A stretch of DNA of 19,948 bases from JBIOUF01 sp044866695 (GCA_044866695.1 JBIOUF010000037.1:1-19948), one strand, 5' to 3'. Numbered from the stretch's first letter, positions 1 to 8,814 are shown. The notes: generated from the sequence alone by a model not told the origin. A program made the numbers and translations.

Positions 1-28
1 GCGCAGGGCAGCCGACGGGTGGTGGGCG

Positions 29-1624
29 ATGACGAGCGGACGCGCGGTCCCCGACGAGGTGGAGATCCACACGAGCCCGCGGCCACCGGTCACCGACCCG
101 GCCCTCGGCATCGAGGTGCCCCGCCCGGCGGGGTCCCCGCGGCACCGGCTGGTCACCGTCGGCGACTCGCTCACGCAGGGGTTCATGAGCGCGGCCGTAC
201 ACCGGACCGACCTGAGCTGGGCGGCCATCGCGGCGTACGAGCTCGGCCTCCCGGCGCAGGCGTTCACCTACCCGACGTACGAGTGGCCGACCGGGCCCGG
301 CGGCCTGCCGCTGGACCTGGAGCGCCTGGCGAGGGCGTTCGAGGGCCGGTTCGGTCACCACCTGGACTTCACCGAGATCGTCCCGGCGGCCGCGTGGCTG
401 CGCGGCTACCTGGACGGCGTGGAGGACTTCTGGGAGCGCGGCCCCGGGGCGCGGACGCCGGCCGCGGGCGCGCCCTTCCACAACATGGCGGTCTACGGCT
501 GGGACCTGCTCGACCCCCAGCTGCTCACCTCCACGATGGTCGCGGCCAGCCTGCGCCGGCCGACGAGGGACGACGTCGTGGCCCAGCTGGTGGAACGTCA
601 CCAGGACCGCGCGGCGTGGCCGGTGCTGCAGCGGGCCCGCAAGGGCCGGCGTGGGCGGACCGTGCTCGACGCCGTCGCCGACATGAGCCGCCCGCCCGAG
701 GGCGTGGAGACCCTGGTCGTCGTCCTGGGCTCCAACAACGCGCTCGGCTCGGTGGTCACGCTGTCCCCCGCCTGGACCCCTCCGGGCTACGCCGACCTGC
801 CCCCCGAGCAGCGGCGGGCTGCGCGGGTGGGCTGCAACATCTGGCGGCCCAGCGCGTTCGCCGCGGACTGGGAGCTGCTCGAGGCCAGGCTGCGCCGGGT
901 CGCCGCGCACCACGTCGTCGTCGCGACCGTCCCCTCGGTCACGATCGCCCCGATCGCGCGGGGCGTCCACCGCAAGGTCCGCCCTGACTCGCGCTACTTC
1001 CCCTACTACACCCGGCCGTGGGTGTCCGACGCCGACTTCGACCCCGTCCACGACCCGCACATCACCGCGGACGAGGCCCGAGCCATCGACTCCGCGATCG
1101 ACGCGTTCAACCAGACCATCATCGCCTCCGTCGGGGCCGCACGCCGCGACGGCCTGGACTGGTACCTGTTCGACATGGGGTCGCTGCTCGACCGCCTCGC
1201 CACCCGCCGCTACGTCGAGAGCCCGTGGGCCCGGCCGAGCTGGTGGACGCCGTACGAGCTGCCCGCGGCGCTGCGTGCCCTGGACCCGGTGCCCGACACG
1301 CACTTCTTCCGCTCGGGGCCGGAGGGCCGCACCGACGGCGGGCTGTTCTCCCTCGACGGCGTGCACCCGACCACGGTCGGGTACGGCATCCTCGCCCAGG
1401 AGGTGATCAGGGTGATGGAGCTCGCTGGCGTCCGGTTCCTCGGCCGCGACGGACAGCCCCGGGAGGGTCCGGTGGACGTCGACTTCAGGCGGCTGCTCCA
1501 CGCCGACACGCTGGTCAGCGCCCCGCCCGCCGCGGTCAGCACCACCCTGAGCCTGCTCGGCTGGCTGGACGACAGGCTGGACTGGGTGACCACCTTCCTC
1601 CCGTTCGTGCGCTCACCCTTGTGA
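29..1624 (+). CDS. SGNH/GDSL-family hydrolase
   Basis: A 531-residue protein with the sequence blocks of SGNH/GDSL esterases. Block I is GDSLTQGF with the likely nucleophile at Ser47. A block III-like GSNN lies in the stretch VVVLGSNNALG near residue 235. Block V is DGVHPTTVGYG near residue 447, carrying the Asp and His of the triad. Family members hydrolyse esters of lipids, sugars or small molecules; the substrate cannot be told from sequence. No signal peptide or membrane segment is visible, so it is probably cytoplasmic. At over 500 residues it is longer than a minimal SGNH domain, with extra sequence between blocks I and III. The ATG at 29 is preceded by only a weak GGTGG element. An earlier start cannot be excluded, because the window begins 28 bases upstream. 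It converges on the response regulator gene with a 32-base gap. Confidence 0.85.
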   Translation: MTSGRAVPDEVEIHTSPRPPVTDPALGIEVPRPAGSPRHRLVTVGDSLTQGFMSAAVHRTDLSWAAIAAYELGLPAQAFTYPTYEWPTGPGGLPLDLERLARAFEGRFGHHLDFTEIVPAAAWLRGYLDGVEDFWERGPGARTPAAGAPFHNMAVYGWDLLDPQLLTSTMVAASLRRPTRDDVVAQLVERHQDRAAWPVLQRARKGRRGRTVLDAVADMSRPPEGVETLVVVLGSNNALGSVVTLSPAWTPPGYADLPPEQRRAARVGCNIWRPSAFAADWELLEARLRRVAAHHVVVATVPSVTIAPIARGVHRKVRPDSRYFPYYTRPWVSDADFDPVHDPHITADEARAIDSAIDAFNQTIIASVGAARRDGLDWYLFDMGSLLDRLATRRYVESPWARPSWWTPYELPAALRALDPVPDTHFFRSGPEGRTDGGLFSLDGVHPTTVGYGILAQEVIRVMELAGVRFLGRDGQPREGPVDVDFRRLLHADTLVSAPPAAVSTTLSLLGWLDDRLDWVTTFLPFVRSPL

Positions 1625-1656
1625 GGCAGCCGCTGAGACGCTGGATCCACCGCTGG

Positions 1657-2340
1657 TCACGCTTGTCCGAACCCGGCCTCGCGCGCCTTGACGATGGCGT
1701 CCGCGCGCCCGGAGGCGTGCAGCTTGGCATAGATGCCGGAGACCGTGTTGCGCACCGTCTTGTTGGAGACGAACAGCCTGCGGGCGATGGCGTCGTTGCT
1801 CGCCCCGGACGCGAGGAGGTCCAGTACGTCGCGTTCGCGGTCGGTGAGGCCTGGCAGTGCTCGGCGGCTGCGAGGGTCCGCGGCCGCGCTCGCGAACAGG
1901 CCGGCGACCCTCCCGGCGAGACGAGTGCCGAACACCATGCCCCCGGCGTGCGCGGCCCGCACCGCACCGAACACCTCCTCGGCACCCGACCCCTTCAGCA
2001 GGTAGCCCGAGGCGCCGGCCCGGATCGCGCTCAGCACCGTGCCGTCGTCCTCGCTCATGGTCAGCATCACCACCCGGACTCCCGGGTACGCCGTCGTGAT
2101 CCGGCGGGTCGCCTCGAGGCCGTCCAGCTCGCCGGGCATCGAGATGTCCATCACGACGACGTCTGGTCGCTGCTCCTCGACCACGGCGAGCGCCTCCCGA
2201 GCGTCCGCCGCGGCCCCGGCGACCCGGGTGCCCGGCAGGGCGGAGAGCAGGGCCACCAGCCCCTCGCGCACGATCGCGTGGTCGTCGACCACGACGACGC
2301 TGACCTCGGCGCGGCCTGCTGGCTCGCTTCGCTCGCTCAC
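1657..2340 (-). CDS. NarL/LuxR-type response regulator
   Basis: A 227-residue two-component response regulator. The receiver domain (about residues 13-130) has the acidic pair Asp19-Asp20, the phospho-acceptor Asp65 in VVVMDISMPG, a Thr in VVMLTMSE and the conserved Lys in GYLLKG. The C-terminal LuxR/GerE helix-turn-helix (about residues 160-227) contains LTDRERDVLDLLASG and NKTVRNTVSGIYAKL. It should bind DNA when phosphorylated by the kinase encoded just upstream. The GTG start at 2340 overlaps the kinase stop in a GTGA, so the two are translationally coupled. The first codons (VSERSEP) come from a SERSE-type repeat, GTGAGCGAGCGAAGCGAGC, so the start region looks recruited from a repeat. 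Targets are not predictable from the window. Confidence 0.92.
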   Translation of the reverse strand: MSERSEPAGRAEVSVVVVDDHAIVREGLVALLSALPGTRVAGAAADAREALAVVEEQRPDVVVMDISMPGELDGLEATRRITTAYPGVRVVMLTMSEDDGTVLSAIRAGASGYLLKGSGAEEVFGAVRAAHAGGMVFGTRLAGRVAGLFASAAADPRSRRALPGLTDRERDVLDLLASGASNDAIARRLFVSNKTVRNTVSGIYAKLHASGRADAIVKAREAGFGQA

Positions 2341-4460
2341 GCCCGGACCTCCTCGGCCTCTCGTACCGCTTCCTGCGACGGCATGGGGAGAACCGCCCGC
2401 ACCACCGTCCCGCCGCCGCTCGGACACCGCACGTCGGTGCGTCCGCCGAGCTCGGCGGCGCGTTCGCGGACCGACAGCAGCCCGACCCCGGCCTGCACGT
2501 CCGCCGCGATGCCGACCCCGTCGTCGGCGACCTCGACCACCAGCCCCTCCGCGGCACGCGCCAGGCCGACCCGCGCGCGGCCGGCCCGAGCGTGCCGGAC
2601 CACGTTGGTGAGGGACTCCGCGACGATCCGGTACGCCGCCACCTCGACCGCGGCGGGGAGCGCGCCGAGCGCGCCGGCGTCCACGGTGACCGGCAGCGGC
2701 AGCGACTCCGCGAGCTGGTCGAGCGCGCCGACCAGTCCGCGGTCGTCGAGGGCCGGCGGGCGCAGGTCGTGGACGAGGCGGCGCACGTCGGCCACGATCT
2801 CCTGGAGCCGCGCGCCGACCTGGTCCATCGTCCTGGCGGCGTCCCCCGGGCGGCTGTCGACGAGCAGCCTGGCGGTCTCGACCTGGAACACCAGGCCCGC
2901 CATCGCCGGGCCGAGCCCGTCGTGGAGGTCGCGCCGGATGCGGCGCCGCTCCTCCTCCCGAGCGGTCACCAGGCGCGCGCGGCTGGCCTGGAGCTCCTCG
3001 GCCAGCCGTCCCGAGCGCGCGGCGGTCGCCGCCTGCCGGACCAGGTCGCCGAGCAGCCTCTCGTCCCGGCTGGAGAGCCGGCTGCGCATGCCTCGCGCGG
3101 GGAGCACGAGCCGGCCCACGACGGTGTCGCGGTAGGTGACCGGAAGACTCCGGACGTCGAGGGGTCGCTCCCCATAGGTGGCGGTGAGCCGCTCGCCGCC
3201 AGGACGGTCGACCTCGACCGCGACGTACCCGACCCCGAAGGCCTCGGCCACCGCGCGCGCGACCGCGGCGAGCTGGGCGGGCCCGTCGTCGGCGGACTCC
3301 AGGCTCGCGGCCAGCCCGGCGACCACGTCGTACCGGTTGCCCCGTCGGCCCAGGACCCAGCCGTGCGCCAGGAGCGCAAGCCGCTGCCTCAGTGGGCCGT
3401 AGGCCACGACGGTCAGGAGCAGGACCACCGTGACGAGCTGGCGGTCGTCGAGACCGCCGCCCAGCGCCTGGGTCAGCGCCGCCACGACGGCCAGGTCGAC
3501 GCAGAGCAGGCACCCGGCCACGGCGCCGAGCGCGACCGTGCGCACCAGGAGGTCCTCCACCGGGACCACGCCGGGGCGGACGACGCCGACGGTCATCGCG
3601 ACCACGGGCAGGACGGCCACCGCGACGACCACGGCGTCGGCCGCCGTGCCGACGTCGGCGGCCAGGCCCAGCGCCAGGCTCAGCGCCAGGACCATCGCCA
3701 TGACCAGCACGGCCCAGACCAGCCAGCGCATCTGGTCGCGCTCGACGCCGGCCGACCGCCGGTGTCGCATCACGGCGGAGAGCATCGCGACCAGGACGCC
3801 CGCGACGTTCAGCAGGCCGGCCAGGGGCAGCAGCGCCGCGACGGCAGGCCCCGGGACCGGCAGCGACATGAGGTCCAGGTCCACTCCGGGTGGGAGGTCC
3901 CCGGCGACCCTGCCGGTTGCCGGGACGAGGAGCGCGGCCAGCGTCGCGGTCGCCATGCCGGCCAGCGCGGCGACCCCGAGCCGGCCGAGCCAGCCGGGGA
4001 GGAACCGCCCCGTCGGGAAGACCAGCAGCAGCGCGGCGATGCTCAGCGGCAGGACCGCCCCGAACCGGTTGAGGTACCACAGGGCGAGGTTCGCCCCGGT
4101 CAAGGCGTGGTCGTCGCGGACGGCGTACCGCACGTAGGACTGGGAGAGCCCGTCGAGCGCCCACACCGCGGCGACGCCGAGCAGCAGCCAGCCGAACCGC
4201 TGCCGGTGGTCGTGTCGCAGGACGGCCAGGGCGCAGCCGGCGATCACCGCGCCGGCCAGTGTGTACACGGCCCCGAACGCCGGGCCGAGCTCGGTCCCGG
4301 GTCCGGCGTCGGGAGCGGCGACGTCGAGGGCCAGGGACACCGCGACGAGCAGGGCCGCCACGAGGACCGCGGACCAGGCGACCGCGACAGCGGCCCGGCG
4401 CGCACGCCGAGGGCCCGGCAGCGTGGCTGCCGGGCCCTCGGCCGTCGCGTCCGGTCTCAT
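2337..4460 (-). CDS. Membrane sensor histidine kinase, NarL/DesK type
   Basis: A 707-residue sensor kinase. The N-terminal half has about ten hydrophobic segments (roughly residues 25-340), followed by a GAF-like linker (about 350-490). A HisKA_3 dimerisation domain follows with the phospho-accepting His513 in RRDLHDGLGP. A HATPase domain has Asn619 in ESLTNVVRHA, the G1 box ADDGVGIA near 646 and GVGLLSVRERA near 658. It should phosphorylate the response regulator whose start overlaps its stop. The signal is unknown; the multi-span N-terminus suggests a membrane or lipophilic stimulus (inference). The ATG at 4460 lies 29 bases after the upstream membrane-protein gene and has no good Shine-Dalgarno. 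Codons 7-19 form a perfect 17-bp hairpin. The frame stays open far upstream, but that stretch is the shadow of the neighbouring gene. Confidence 0.9.
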   Translation of the reverse strand: MRPDATAEGPAATLPGPRRARRAAVAVAWSAVLVAALLVAVSLALDVAAPDAGPGTELGPAFGAVYTLAGAVIAGCALAVLRHDHRQRFGWLLLGVAAVWALDGLSQSYVRYAVRDDHALTGANLALWYLNRFGAVLPLSIAALLLVFPTGRFLPGWLGRLGVAALAGMATATLAALLVPATGRVAGDLPPGVDLDLMSLPVPGPAVAALLPLAGLLNVAGVLVAMLSAVMRHRRSAGVERDQMRWLVWAVLVMAMVLALSLALGLAADVGTAADAVVVAVAVLPVVAMTVGVVRPGVVPVEDLLVRTVALGAVAGCLLCVDLAVVAALTQALGGGLDDRQLVTVVLLLTVVAYGPLRQRLALLAHGWVLGRRGNRYDVVAGLAASLESADDGPAQLAAVARAVAEAFGVGYVAVEVDRPGGERLTATYGERPLDVRSLPVTYRDTVVGRLVLPARGMRSRLSSRDERLLGDLVRQAATAARSGRLAEELQASRARLVTAREEERRRIRRDLHDGLGPAMAGLVFQVETARLLVDSRPGDAARTMDQVGARLQEIVADVRRLVHDLRPPALDDRGLVGALDQLAESLPLPVTVDAGALGALPAAVEVAAYRIVAESLTNVVRHARAGRARVGLARAAEGLVVEVADDGVGIAADVQAGVGLLSVRERAAELGGRTDVRCPSGGGTVVRAVLPMPSQEAVREAEEVRA
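4406..4442. other. Perfect 17-bp hairpin within the 5' end of the kinase gene
   Basis: Bases 4406-4422 and 4426-4442 are exact reverse complements (17 of 17) with a 3-base loop at 4423-4425. On the coding (minus) strand the hairpin starts 18 bases after the A of the kinase ATG and spans codons 7-19. No T-run follows, so it is not a classical intrinsic terminator. It could cause RNA polymerase pausing or termination between the upstream membrane-protein gene and the kinase, or limit kinase translation. Confidence 0.7.
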
Positions 4461-4489
4461 GCTCGCGTCGAAGGCTACTGCCTCGGCGC

Positions 4490-5224
4490 TCAGCCGTTGG
4501 CGGAACGAGACGCCCGGTCGCCCAGCAGGAACCCCAGTGACGTGACGACCAGCCAGAGCGCGCCGGTCGCACCGGCCATGTACTCCAGCGGGGACACCCC
4601 GAGCAGGGCGGTGAGGCCCCCGAGGACGAGGCCGACCCGGCCGATCCAGCGGGGCACCCCGCCGAGGCGGGCCGCGGCGTACACCGCGAGGCCGGCCAGG
4701 CCCGCGAGCACCCAGCACCACGGGATGGTGCCGATCCAGGTGTTGTAGGCCGACGCCGTCGAGTCGGGCACCAGGTCGGCGCCCTGCGTCGCGAGCGGCA
4801 CCATGATCTCGGTGTCCAGGCCGGCCCCGAGCACGGACACGACCGCCGTGCCGAGGAGGCCCCCGAAGGCCACCATCGGGGCGAGCGAGTCCCCCGCCGC
4901 GCGCCGGAGCCGGCGGTGCAGCCCGGCGGCGAAGACGACCATCAGCAACGCGCCCAGGGTCGTGATGCTGTGGAAGGCGAACATCACGCCGGCCTTCTCG
5001 TGGAGGGCGTCGGCGACGCCGGCGGTGGTGCCCTGGAACTCCTCGCGGTACACGACGTCGACCATCGAGGAGGTCACGATGGTGCCCAGCCCGAGAAGTC
5101 CGGCGCCCAGGCCGCTGAGCACCCAGAGCCGCGACGCGGTGCCGGTCCCGGTCGCGTGGGCTGCCACCTCCTCCCTGCGTGCGTCGGAGCGGACCGGGTT
5201 GGTGGTGACGATGGACGTGGTCAT
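4490..5224 (-). CDS. Multi-span membrane protein, DUF4386-like
   Basis: A 244-residue integral membrane protein. After a roughly 30-residue hydrophilic N-terminus there are about six hydrophobic segments, including LWVLSGLGAGLLGLG, GVMFAFHSITTLGALLMVVFAAG and WVLAGLAGLAVYAAA. Loop features include an AFHS motif and the tail LLGDRASRSANG. The pattern resembles DUF4386-type actinobacterial membrane proteins; no enzymatic motif is visible and the function is unknown. The ATG at 5224 has a good Shine-Dalgarno (AGAGAGG, about 6 bases upstream). It lies 29 bases upstream of the histidine kinase on the same strand, so it may belong to the same signalling unit, either as an accessory membrane component or as a target of the system. 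That role is inferred from position only. Confidence 0.8.
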   Translation of the reverse strand: MTTSIVTTNPVRSDARREEVAAHATGTGTASRLWVLSGLGAGLLGLGTIVTSSMVDVVYREEFQGTTAGVADALHEKAGVMFAFHSITTLGALLMVVFAAGLHRRLRRAAGDSLAPMVAFGGLLGTAVVSVLGAGLDTEIMVPLATQGADLVPDSTASAYNTWIGTIPWCWVLAGLAGLAVYAAARLGGVPRWIGRVGLVLGGLTALLGVSPLEYMAGATGALWLVVTSLGFLLGDRASRSANG

Positions 5225-5342
5225 GGCGCTGCCTCTCTGGTCGGGGCCGGGGCGGAAGCCCTCCGGCGACGACCAGACGGTGCCGGGCCCGGTGTCCCGG
5301 TGCCCAGGGACAACGGGGCAGACCGTGTCCCGGACGCGGTGG

Positions 5343-6245
5343 TCACGGGAAGACGGCGGCCAGATGTGCGTCCAGGCCGATGTCGAGGCTGGGCGCCGAG
5401 TGGGTCAGCGCGCCGACGGCGATGAGGTCCACCCCGGTGGACGCGACCGCGCGGGCACTCTCGAGGGTGAGGCCGCCGCTGGCCTCGAGGACCGTGCCGG
5501 GCGCCCGGGCGCGGACCAGCGCGACGGCCGCGCGCAGGGACTCCAGGTCGAAGTTGTCCAGCAGGATCTCGGTGGCGCCGTGGTCGAGTGCCTCCCCGAG
5601 CTGTCCGAGGTCGTCCACCTCGACCTGCACGGTCGTGCCCGGCTCGCGGGCCGCTCGCACCGCGGAGAGGGCCGCCCCCAGACCCCCGGCCGCCACGACG
5701 TGGTTGTCCTTGACCAGCACCGCGTCGTAGAGGCCGACGCGGTGGTTGACCCCGCCGCCGCACCGGACCGCGTACTTCTCCAGCGCCCGCAGCAGCGGCA
5801 TCGTCTTGCGGGTGTCGCGCACCCGGACGCCGGTCCCGGCGACGGCGTCCACCCAGGCCCGGGTCGTCGTGGCCACCCCCGAGAGGTGCCCGAGCAGGTT
5901 GAGGGTGGTGCGTTCCACGGCCAGCATGTCGCGAGCCGACCCGCGGAGCCGCGCCAGCGCCTGGCCCGGGCCCACCCGGGTGCCGTCGTCGACCAGCGCG
6001 TCGAACGCCGCGGAGCCCTCGACCGCCTCCTCGACCAGAGCGGCCACCACGAGCAGCCCGGCCACGGTGCCCTCCGCCCGGGCGACGTAGTGCGCGTCCA
6101 GGACCGCGCCGACGGGCACCGTCGCGGCGGAGGTCACGTCACCGGTGGGTCCCAGGTCCTCGGCCAGGGCGGCCCGCACCAGGCGCCCGACCTCCCACGG
6201 GTCGAGCCCGGCATCGCGGAGCCGGTCGGCGGTGCCCCGCCTCAT
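5343..6245 (-). CDS. nadC: Nicotinate-nucleotide pyrophosphorylase (carboxylating), quinolinate phosphoribosyltransferase
   Basis: A 300-residue NadC, the usual length. It converts quinolinate and PRPP to nicotinate mononucleotide, CO2 and PPi, the third step of de novo NAD synthesis, in the cytoplasm. Recognisable segments are EDLGPTGDVTS near the N-terminus, AERTTLNLL-type AVERTTLNLLGHLSGVATTT, RDTRKTMPLLRALEKYAV with substrate-binding Arg/Lys residues, GGGVNHRVGLYDAVLVKDNH, VQVEVDDL, EILLDNF, EASGGL and the C-terminal barrel end DLIAVGALTHS. The ATG at 6245 overlaps the nadB stop in an ATGA, so it is coupled to nadB and is the last gene of the nadABC operon. No strong terminator with a T-run is evident in the 118 bases downstream. 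Confidence 0.96.
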   Translation of the reverse strand: MRRGTADRLRDAGLDPWEVGRLVRAALAEDLGPTGDVTSAATVPVGAVLDAHYVARAEGTVAGLLVVAALVEEAVEGSAAFDALVDDGTRVGPGQALARLRGSARDMLAVERTTLNLLGHLSGVATTTRAWVDAVAGTGVRVRDTRKTMPLLRALEKYAVRCGGGVNHRVGLYDAVLVKDNHVVAAGGLGAALSAVRAAREPGTTVQVEVDDLGQLGEALDHGATEILLDNFDLESLRAAVALVRARAPGTVLEASGGLTLESARAVASTGVDLIAVGALTHSAPSLDIGLDAHLAAVFP

Positions 6246-7783
6246 GCGGCCCGGGCCAGCGGCTCGGAGAGCGTCACGCGCGGCAGGCCGGTCTCGTCGA
6301 GCCGGACCCGCACCCGGCGGCGCCAGGTCTCGTCGCGGACGGGGTGGTCGGAGCGGGTGTGGCATCCCCGGGTCTCCCGCCGTGCCGCCGCCGCGGCGAC
6401 CACGCTCGACGCGACCAGCCAGGTCGGGTCCGCCGGCGCGCAGCGCGACCCGAGCAGCCGTTCCGCCCCGGCCAGGCCCCCGGCGTCCCGGACCACTCCG
6501 GCGTGGGTGGTGAGAGCCGCCCTCGCCGTGGCCTCCGCGCGGCGGTCGCGTCGGAGGGCGACGACCTCCTCGTCGTACGCCGCCTCGGCCGGCAGGTCCA
6601 GCACGAGCCGGCTGCCCACCCGGCGTCCGAACACCAGGCCCTCGAGCAGGCTGTTCGAGGCCAGCCGGTTGGCGCCGTGCACGCCGGTCGCCGCCGCCTC
6701 TCCCACCGCGTAGAGGCCCGGCAGGTCGGTGGCCCCCCAGCGATCCGTGGCGATCCCGCCGCAGAGGAAGTGCGCCGCGGGCAGGACGGGCACGGGCTCG
6801 GCGGCGAGGTCGACGCCGTGTGCGGCGCAGGCCGCGGCGACCCCCGGGAAGCGTTCGGCGACCCCGGGCACCGCGGTGGCGTCGAGCCAGACGTGCGGCC
6901 GCCCCGACCGGGTCATCTCGCGATGGACCTCGCGCGCCACGACGTCTCGCGGCGCCAGGTCGGCCAGCCGGTGACGGCCCCGCATGAGCGGGCGCCCGGA
7001 GTCCCCGAGGAGGACCGCTCCTTCGCCCCGCACCGCTTCCGACACCAGCGGGACCTGGCCGGCCTGCCGGCCGGTGTAGAGCGCGGTCGGGTGAAACTGG
7101 ACGAACTCCATGTCCACCACGGTGGCGCCGGCGAGCAACGCAAGGGCGATGCCGGCCCCGTCCACGCCCGGCGGGTTGGTGGTCGCGGCGTACGCGTGAC
7201 CGATGCCCCCGGTCGCGATCACGACGGCGCGCGCGTCTACCCGCAGGAGGTCGTCGCCGACCGTCAGATGGCCGCCGGTGACCTGGCGGCCCGCCGGACC
7301 GAGCCCGACGGTCAGGGCCCGGAGCCGGCCGCCGTGGACCCGTCCGATGCCGGCGGCGTCGGCGGCGTCCCGCAGCACCCTGGCCACCTCGGCACCGGTC
7401 GCGTCCCCGCCGGCGTGCACGATCCTGCGGCGCCGGTGGCCGCCCTCCAGGGTGCCGGCCAGGCGGCCGTCCGGGGCACGGTCGAACCGCGCGCCCGCCG
7501 CGACCAGGTCCGCCAGGCGCGGGGGACCCTCCTCGACCAGGCAGTCCAGGCTCCGCGGGTCGCACAGGCCGTCTCCCGCGGCGCGCGTGTCGGCCGCGTG
7601 GTCCGCAGGGTCGTCGTGCGCACCGTAGGCCGCGGCGATCCCGCCCTGGGCCCAGGGCGTGCTGCCGTCGCCGCCGTCGACCAGCAGCACGCGTCGCGCG
7701 CCCGCCAGCCCCAGGGCCACCGACAGCCCCGCGACGCCCGCGCCCACCACGAGGACGTCGACGTCGTCCCGGTCGTGGCTCAC
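6242..7783 (-). CDS. nadB: L-aspartate oxidase
   Basis: A 513-residue flavoprotein that oxidises L-aspartate to iminoaspartate, which NadA uses to make quinolinate. The N-terminal FAD-binding motif is VVGAGVAGLSVAL. Other family signatures are TPWAQGGIAAA, GGDATGAEV, VIATGGIGHAYAATTNP, the active-site stretch EFVQFHPTALY, CGGIATD, LYAVGEAAATGVHGANRLASNSLLEGLVFG and a C-terminal helical domain rich in Arg. The length matches bacterial NadB (about 500-540). The GTG at 7783 overlaps the nadA stop in a GTGA. An ATG upstream in frame would lie deep in nadA. Its stop overlaps the nadC start. Confidence 0.96.
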   Translation of the reverse strand: MSHDRDDVDVLVVGAGVAGLSVALGLAGARRVLLVDGGDGSTPWAQGGIAAAYGAHDDPADHAADTRAAGDGLCDPRSLDCLVEEGPPRLADLVAAGARFDRAPDGRLAGTLEGGHRRRRIVHAGGDATGAEVARVLRDAADAAGIGRVHGGRLRALTVGLGPAGRQVTGGHLTVGDDLLRVDARAVVIATGGIGHAYAATTNPPGVDGAGIALALLAGATVVDMEFVQFHPTALYTGRQAGQVPLVSEAVRGEGAVLLGDSGRPLMRGRHRLADLAPRDVVAREVHREMTRSGRPHVWLDATAVPGVAERFPGVAAACAAHGVDLAAEPVPVLPAAHFLCGGIATDRWGATDLPGLYAVGEAAATGVHGANRLASNSLLEGLVFGRRVGSRLVLDLPAEAAYDEEVVALRRDRRAEATARAALTTHAGVVRDAGGLAGAERLLGSRCAPADPTWLVASSVVAAAAARRETRGCHTRSDHPVRDETWRRRVRVRLDETGLPRVTLSEPLARAA

Positions 7784-8763
7784 TCGCCACCTCCGGGCTG
7801 CCCGATGGCGACCATCCGCTCGACGGCGGTGCGGGCGCGCGCGGCGACGTCCCGGGCCACGTGGACCTCGTCGCGCCCGTCGCGCAGAGCCCGCAGCAGG
7901 AGCTCCGGCGTGGTCATCTTCATGAACCGGCAGGAGGCGTTGGGGTTCATCGGCAGGAACGTCGTGGTTCGGTTGGCCTTCCGCAGCTGGTGGAGCATCC
8001 CGACCTCGGTGGCGACGAGCGCGGTGCCTCCGGTCATCGTCCGGGCCGCGCCCACCATGCCGGAGGTGGACAGGATGTGCGTCCGCCCGGCGGGGAGCTC
8101 CCCCTCGCCGGCCAGCCAGAGGGTGGACGTCGCGCACCCGCACTCGGGGTGCACCAGCAGCTCGGCGCCGGGATGGGCGGTGACCTGCGTCCGTACGTCG
8201 TCGGGGGTGATGCCGGCGTGCACGTGGCACTCGCCCAGCCAGACCGAGATGTTCGAGCGCCCGGTCACGCGACGGACGTGCGCGCCGAGGAACTGGTCGG
8301 GCAGGAACAGGACGGGCGTGGCCTCGGGAACGGAGCGGACCACCTCCACAGCGTTGGACGACGTGCAGCACACGTCGGACTCCGCCTTCACCTCGGCGCT
8401 GGTGTTGACGTAGGCCACCACGACGGCGCCGGGGTTGGCGGCCTTCCAGGCGCGCAGCTGGTCGGCGTCGATGGTGTCGGCCAGGGAGCAGCCGGCCTCC
8501 CTGGTGGGCATGAGCACGGTCTTGTCGGGGCTGAGGATCTTCGCGGTCTCGGCCATGAAGTGGACGCCGCAGAACACGATGGTCCGCGCGCTCGTCCTCG
8601 CAGCCACCCGGGCCAGCGCCAGCGAGTCGCCGACGTGGTCGGCCACGTCCTGGATCTCCGGACGCACGTAGTTGTGCGCGAGCACGACCGCGTCGCGCTG
8701 CTCCGCGAGGCTGCGGACCTCGTCCTGCCACGACCGCGCCGCCACTGCCGTCATCGTCGCCAC
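7780..8763 (-). CDS. nadA: Quinolinate synthase
   Basis: A 327-residue NadA, the [4Fe-4S] enzyme that condenses iminoaspartate with dihydroxyacetone phosphate to quinolinate. Family segments seen are AHNYVRPEIQDVADHVGDSLALA, FCGVHFMAETAKILSP, AYVNTSAEVKAESDVCCTSSNA, FLPDQFLG, HPECGC and MNPNASCRFMKMTTPE. Cys-bearing stretches GCSLAD, DVCCTSSNA, HPECGC and NASCRF contain the cluster ligands. I place the start at the GTG (8763), because GGGAGG lies 5 bases upstream of it. The in-frame ATG at 8754 would have a 14-base spacing. First gene of nadABC, divergent from nrtR, with a palindromic operator candidate just upstream. Confidence 0.95.
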   Translation of the reverse strand: MATMTAVAARSWQDEVRSLAEQRDAVVLAHNYVRPEIQDVADHVGDSLALARVAARTSARTIVFCGVHFMAETAKILSPDKTVLMPTREAGCSLADTIDADQLRAWKAANPGAVVVAYVNTSAEVKAESDVCCTSSNAVEVVRSVPEATPVLFLPDQFLGAHVRRVTGRSNISVWLGECHVHAGITPDDVRTQVTAHPGAELLVHPECGCATSTLWLAGEGELPAGRTHILSTSGMVGAARTMTGGTALVATEVGMLHQLRKANRTTTFLPMNPNASCRFMKMTTPELLLRALRDGRDEVHVARDVAARARTAVERMVAIGQPGGGE

Positions 8764-8776
8764 CGACGCCTCCCGG

Positions 8777-8799
8777 GTTTTCGACTGAGAATCGATAAC
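8777..8799. promoter_or_regulatory. Candidate NrtR operator between nadA and nrtR
   Basis: An imperfect 23-bp inverted repeat. The outer halves are GTTTTCGA (8777-8784) and TCGATAAC (8792-8799), which pair except at one position, and 16 of 23 positions match the reverse complement. It is the AT-richest stretch of the 65-bp divergent intergenic region. It sits just upstream of the nadA Shine-Dalgarno and about where the -35 of the nrtR promoter would be (its -10 candidate is at 8815). Divergent nrtR-nad arrangements with a shared operator are typical of NrtR regulons. Binding is inferred. Confidence 0.65.
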
Positions 8800-8814
8800 T
8801 GGCGGGGCTCACCG

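Noticed and set aside
2592..4748. Long plus-strand frame antisense to the kinase (718 codons)
   Set aside because: Typical high-GC antisense shadow rich in Arg, Gly and Gln; the kinase motifs are on the other strand.
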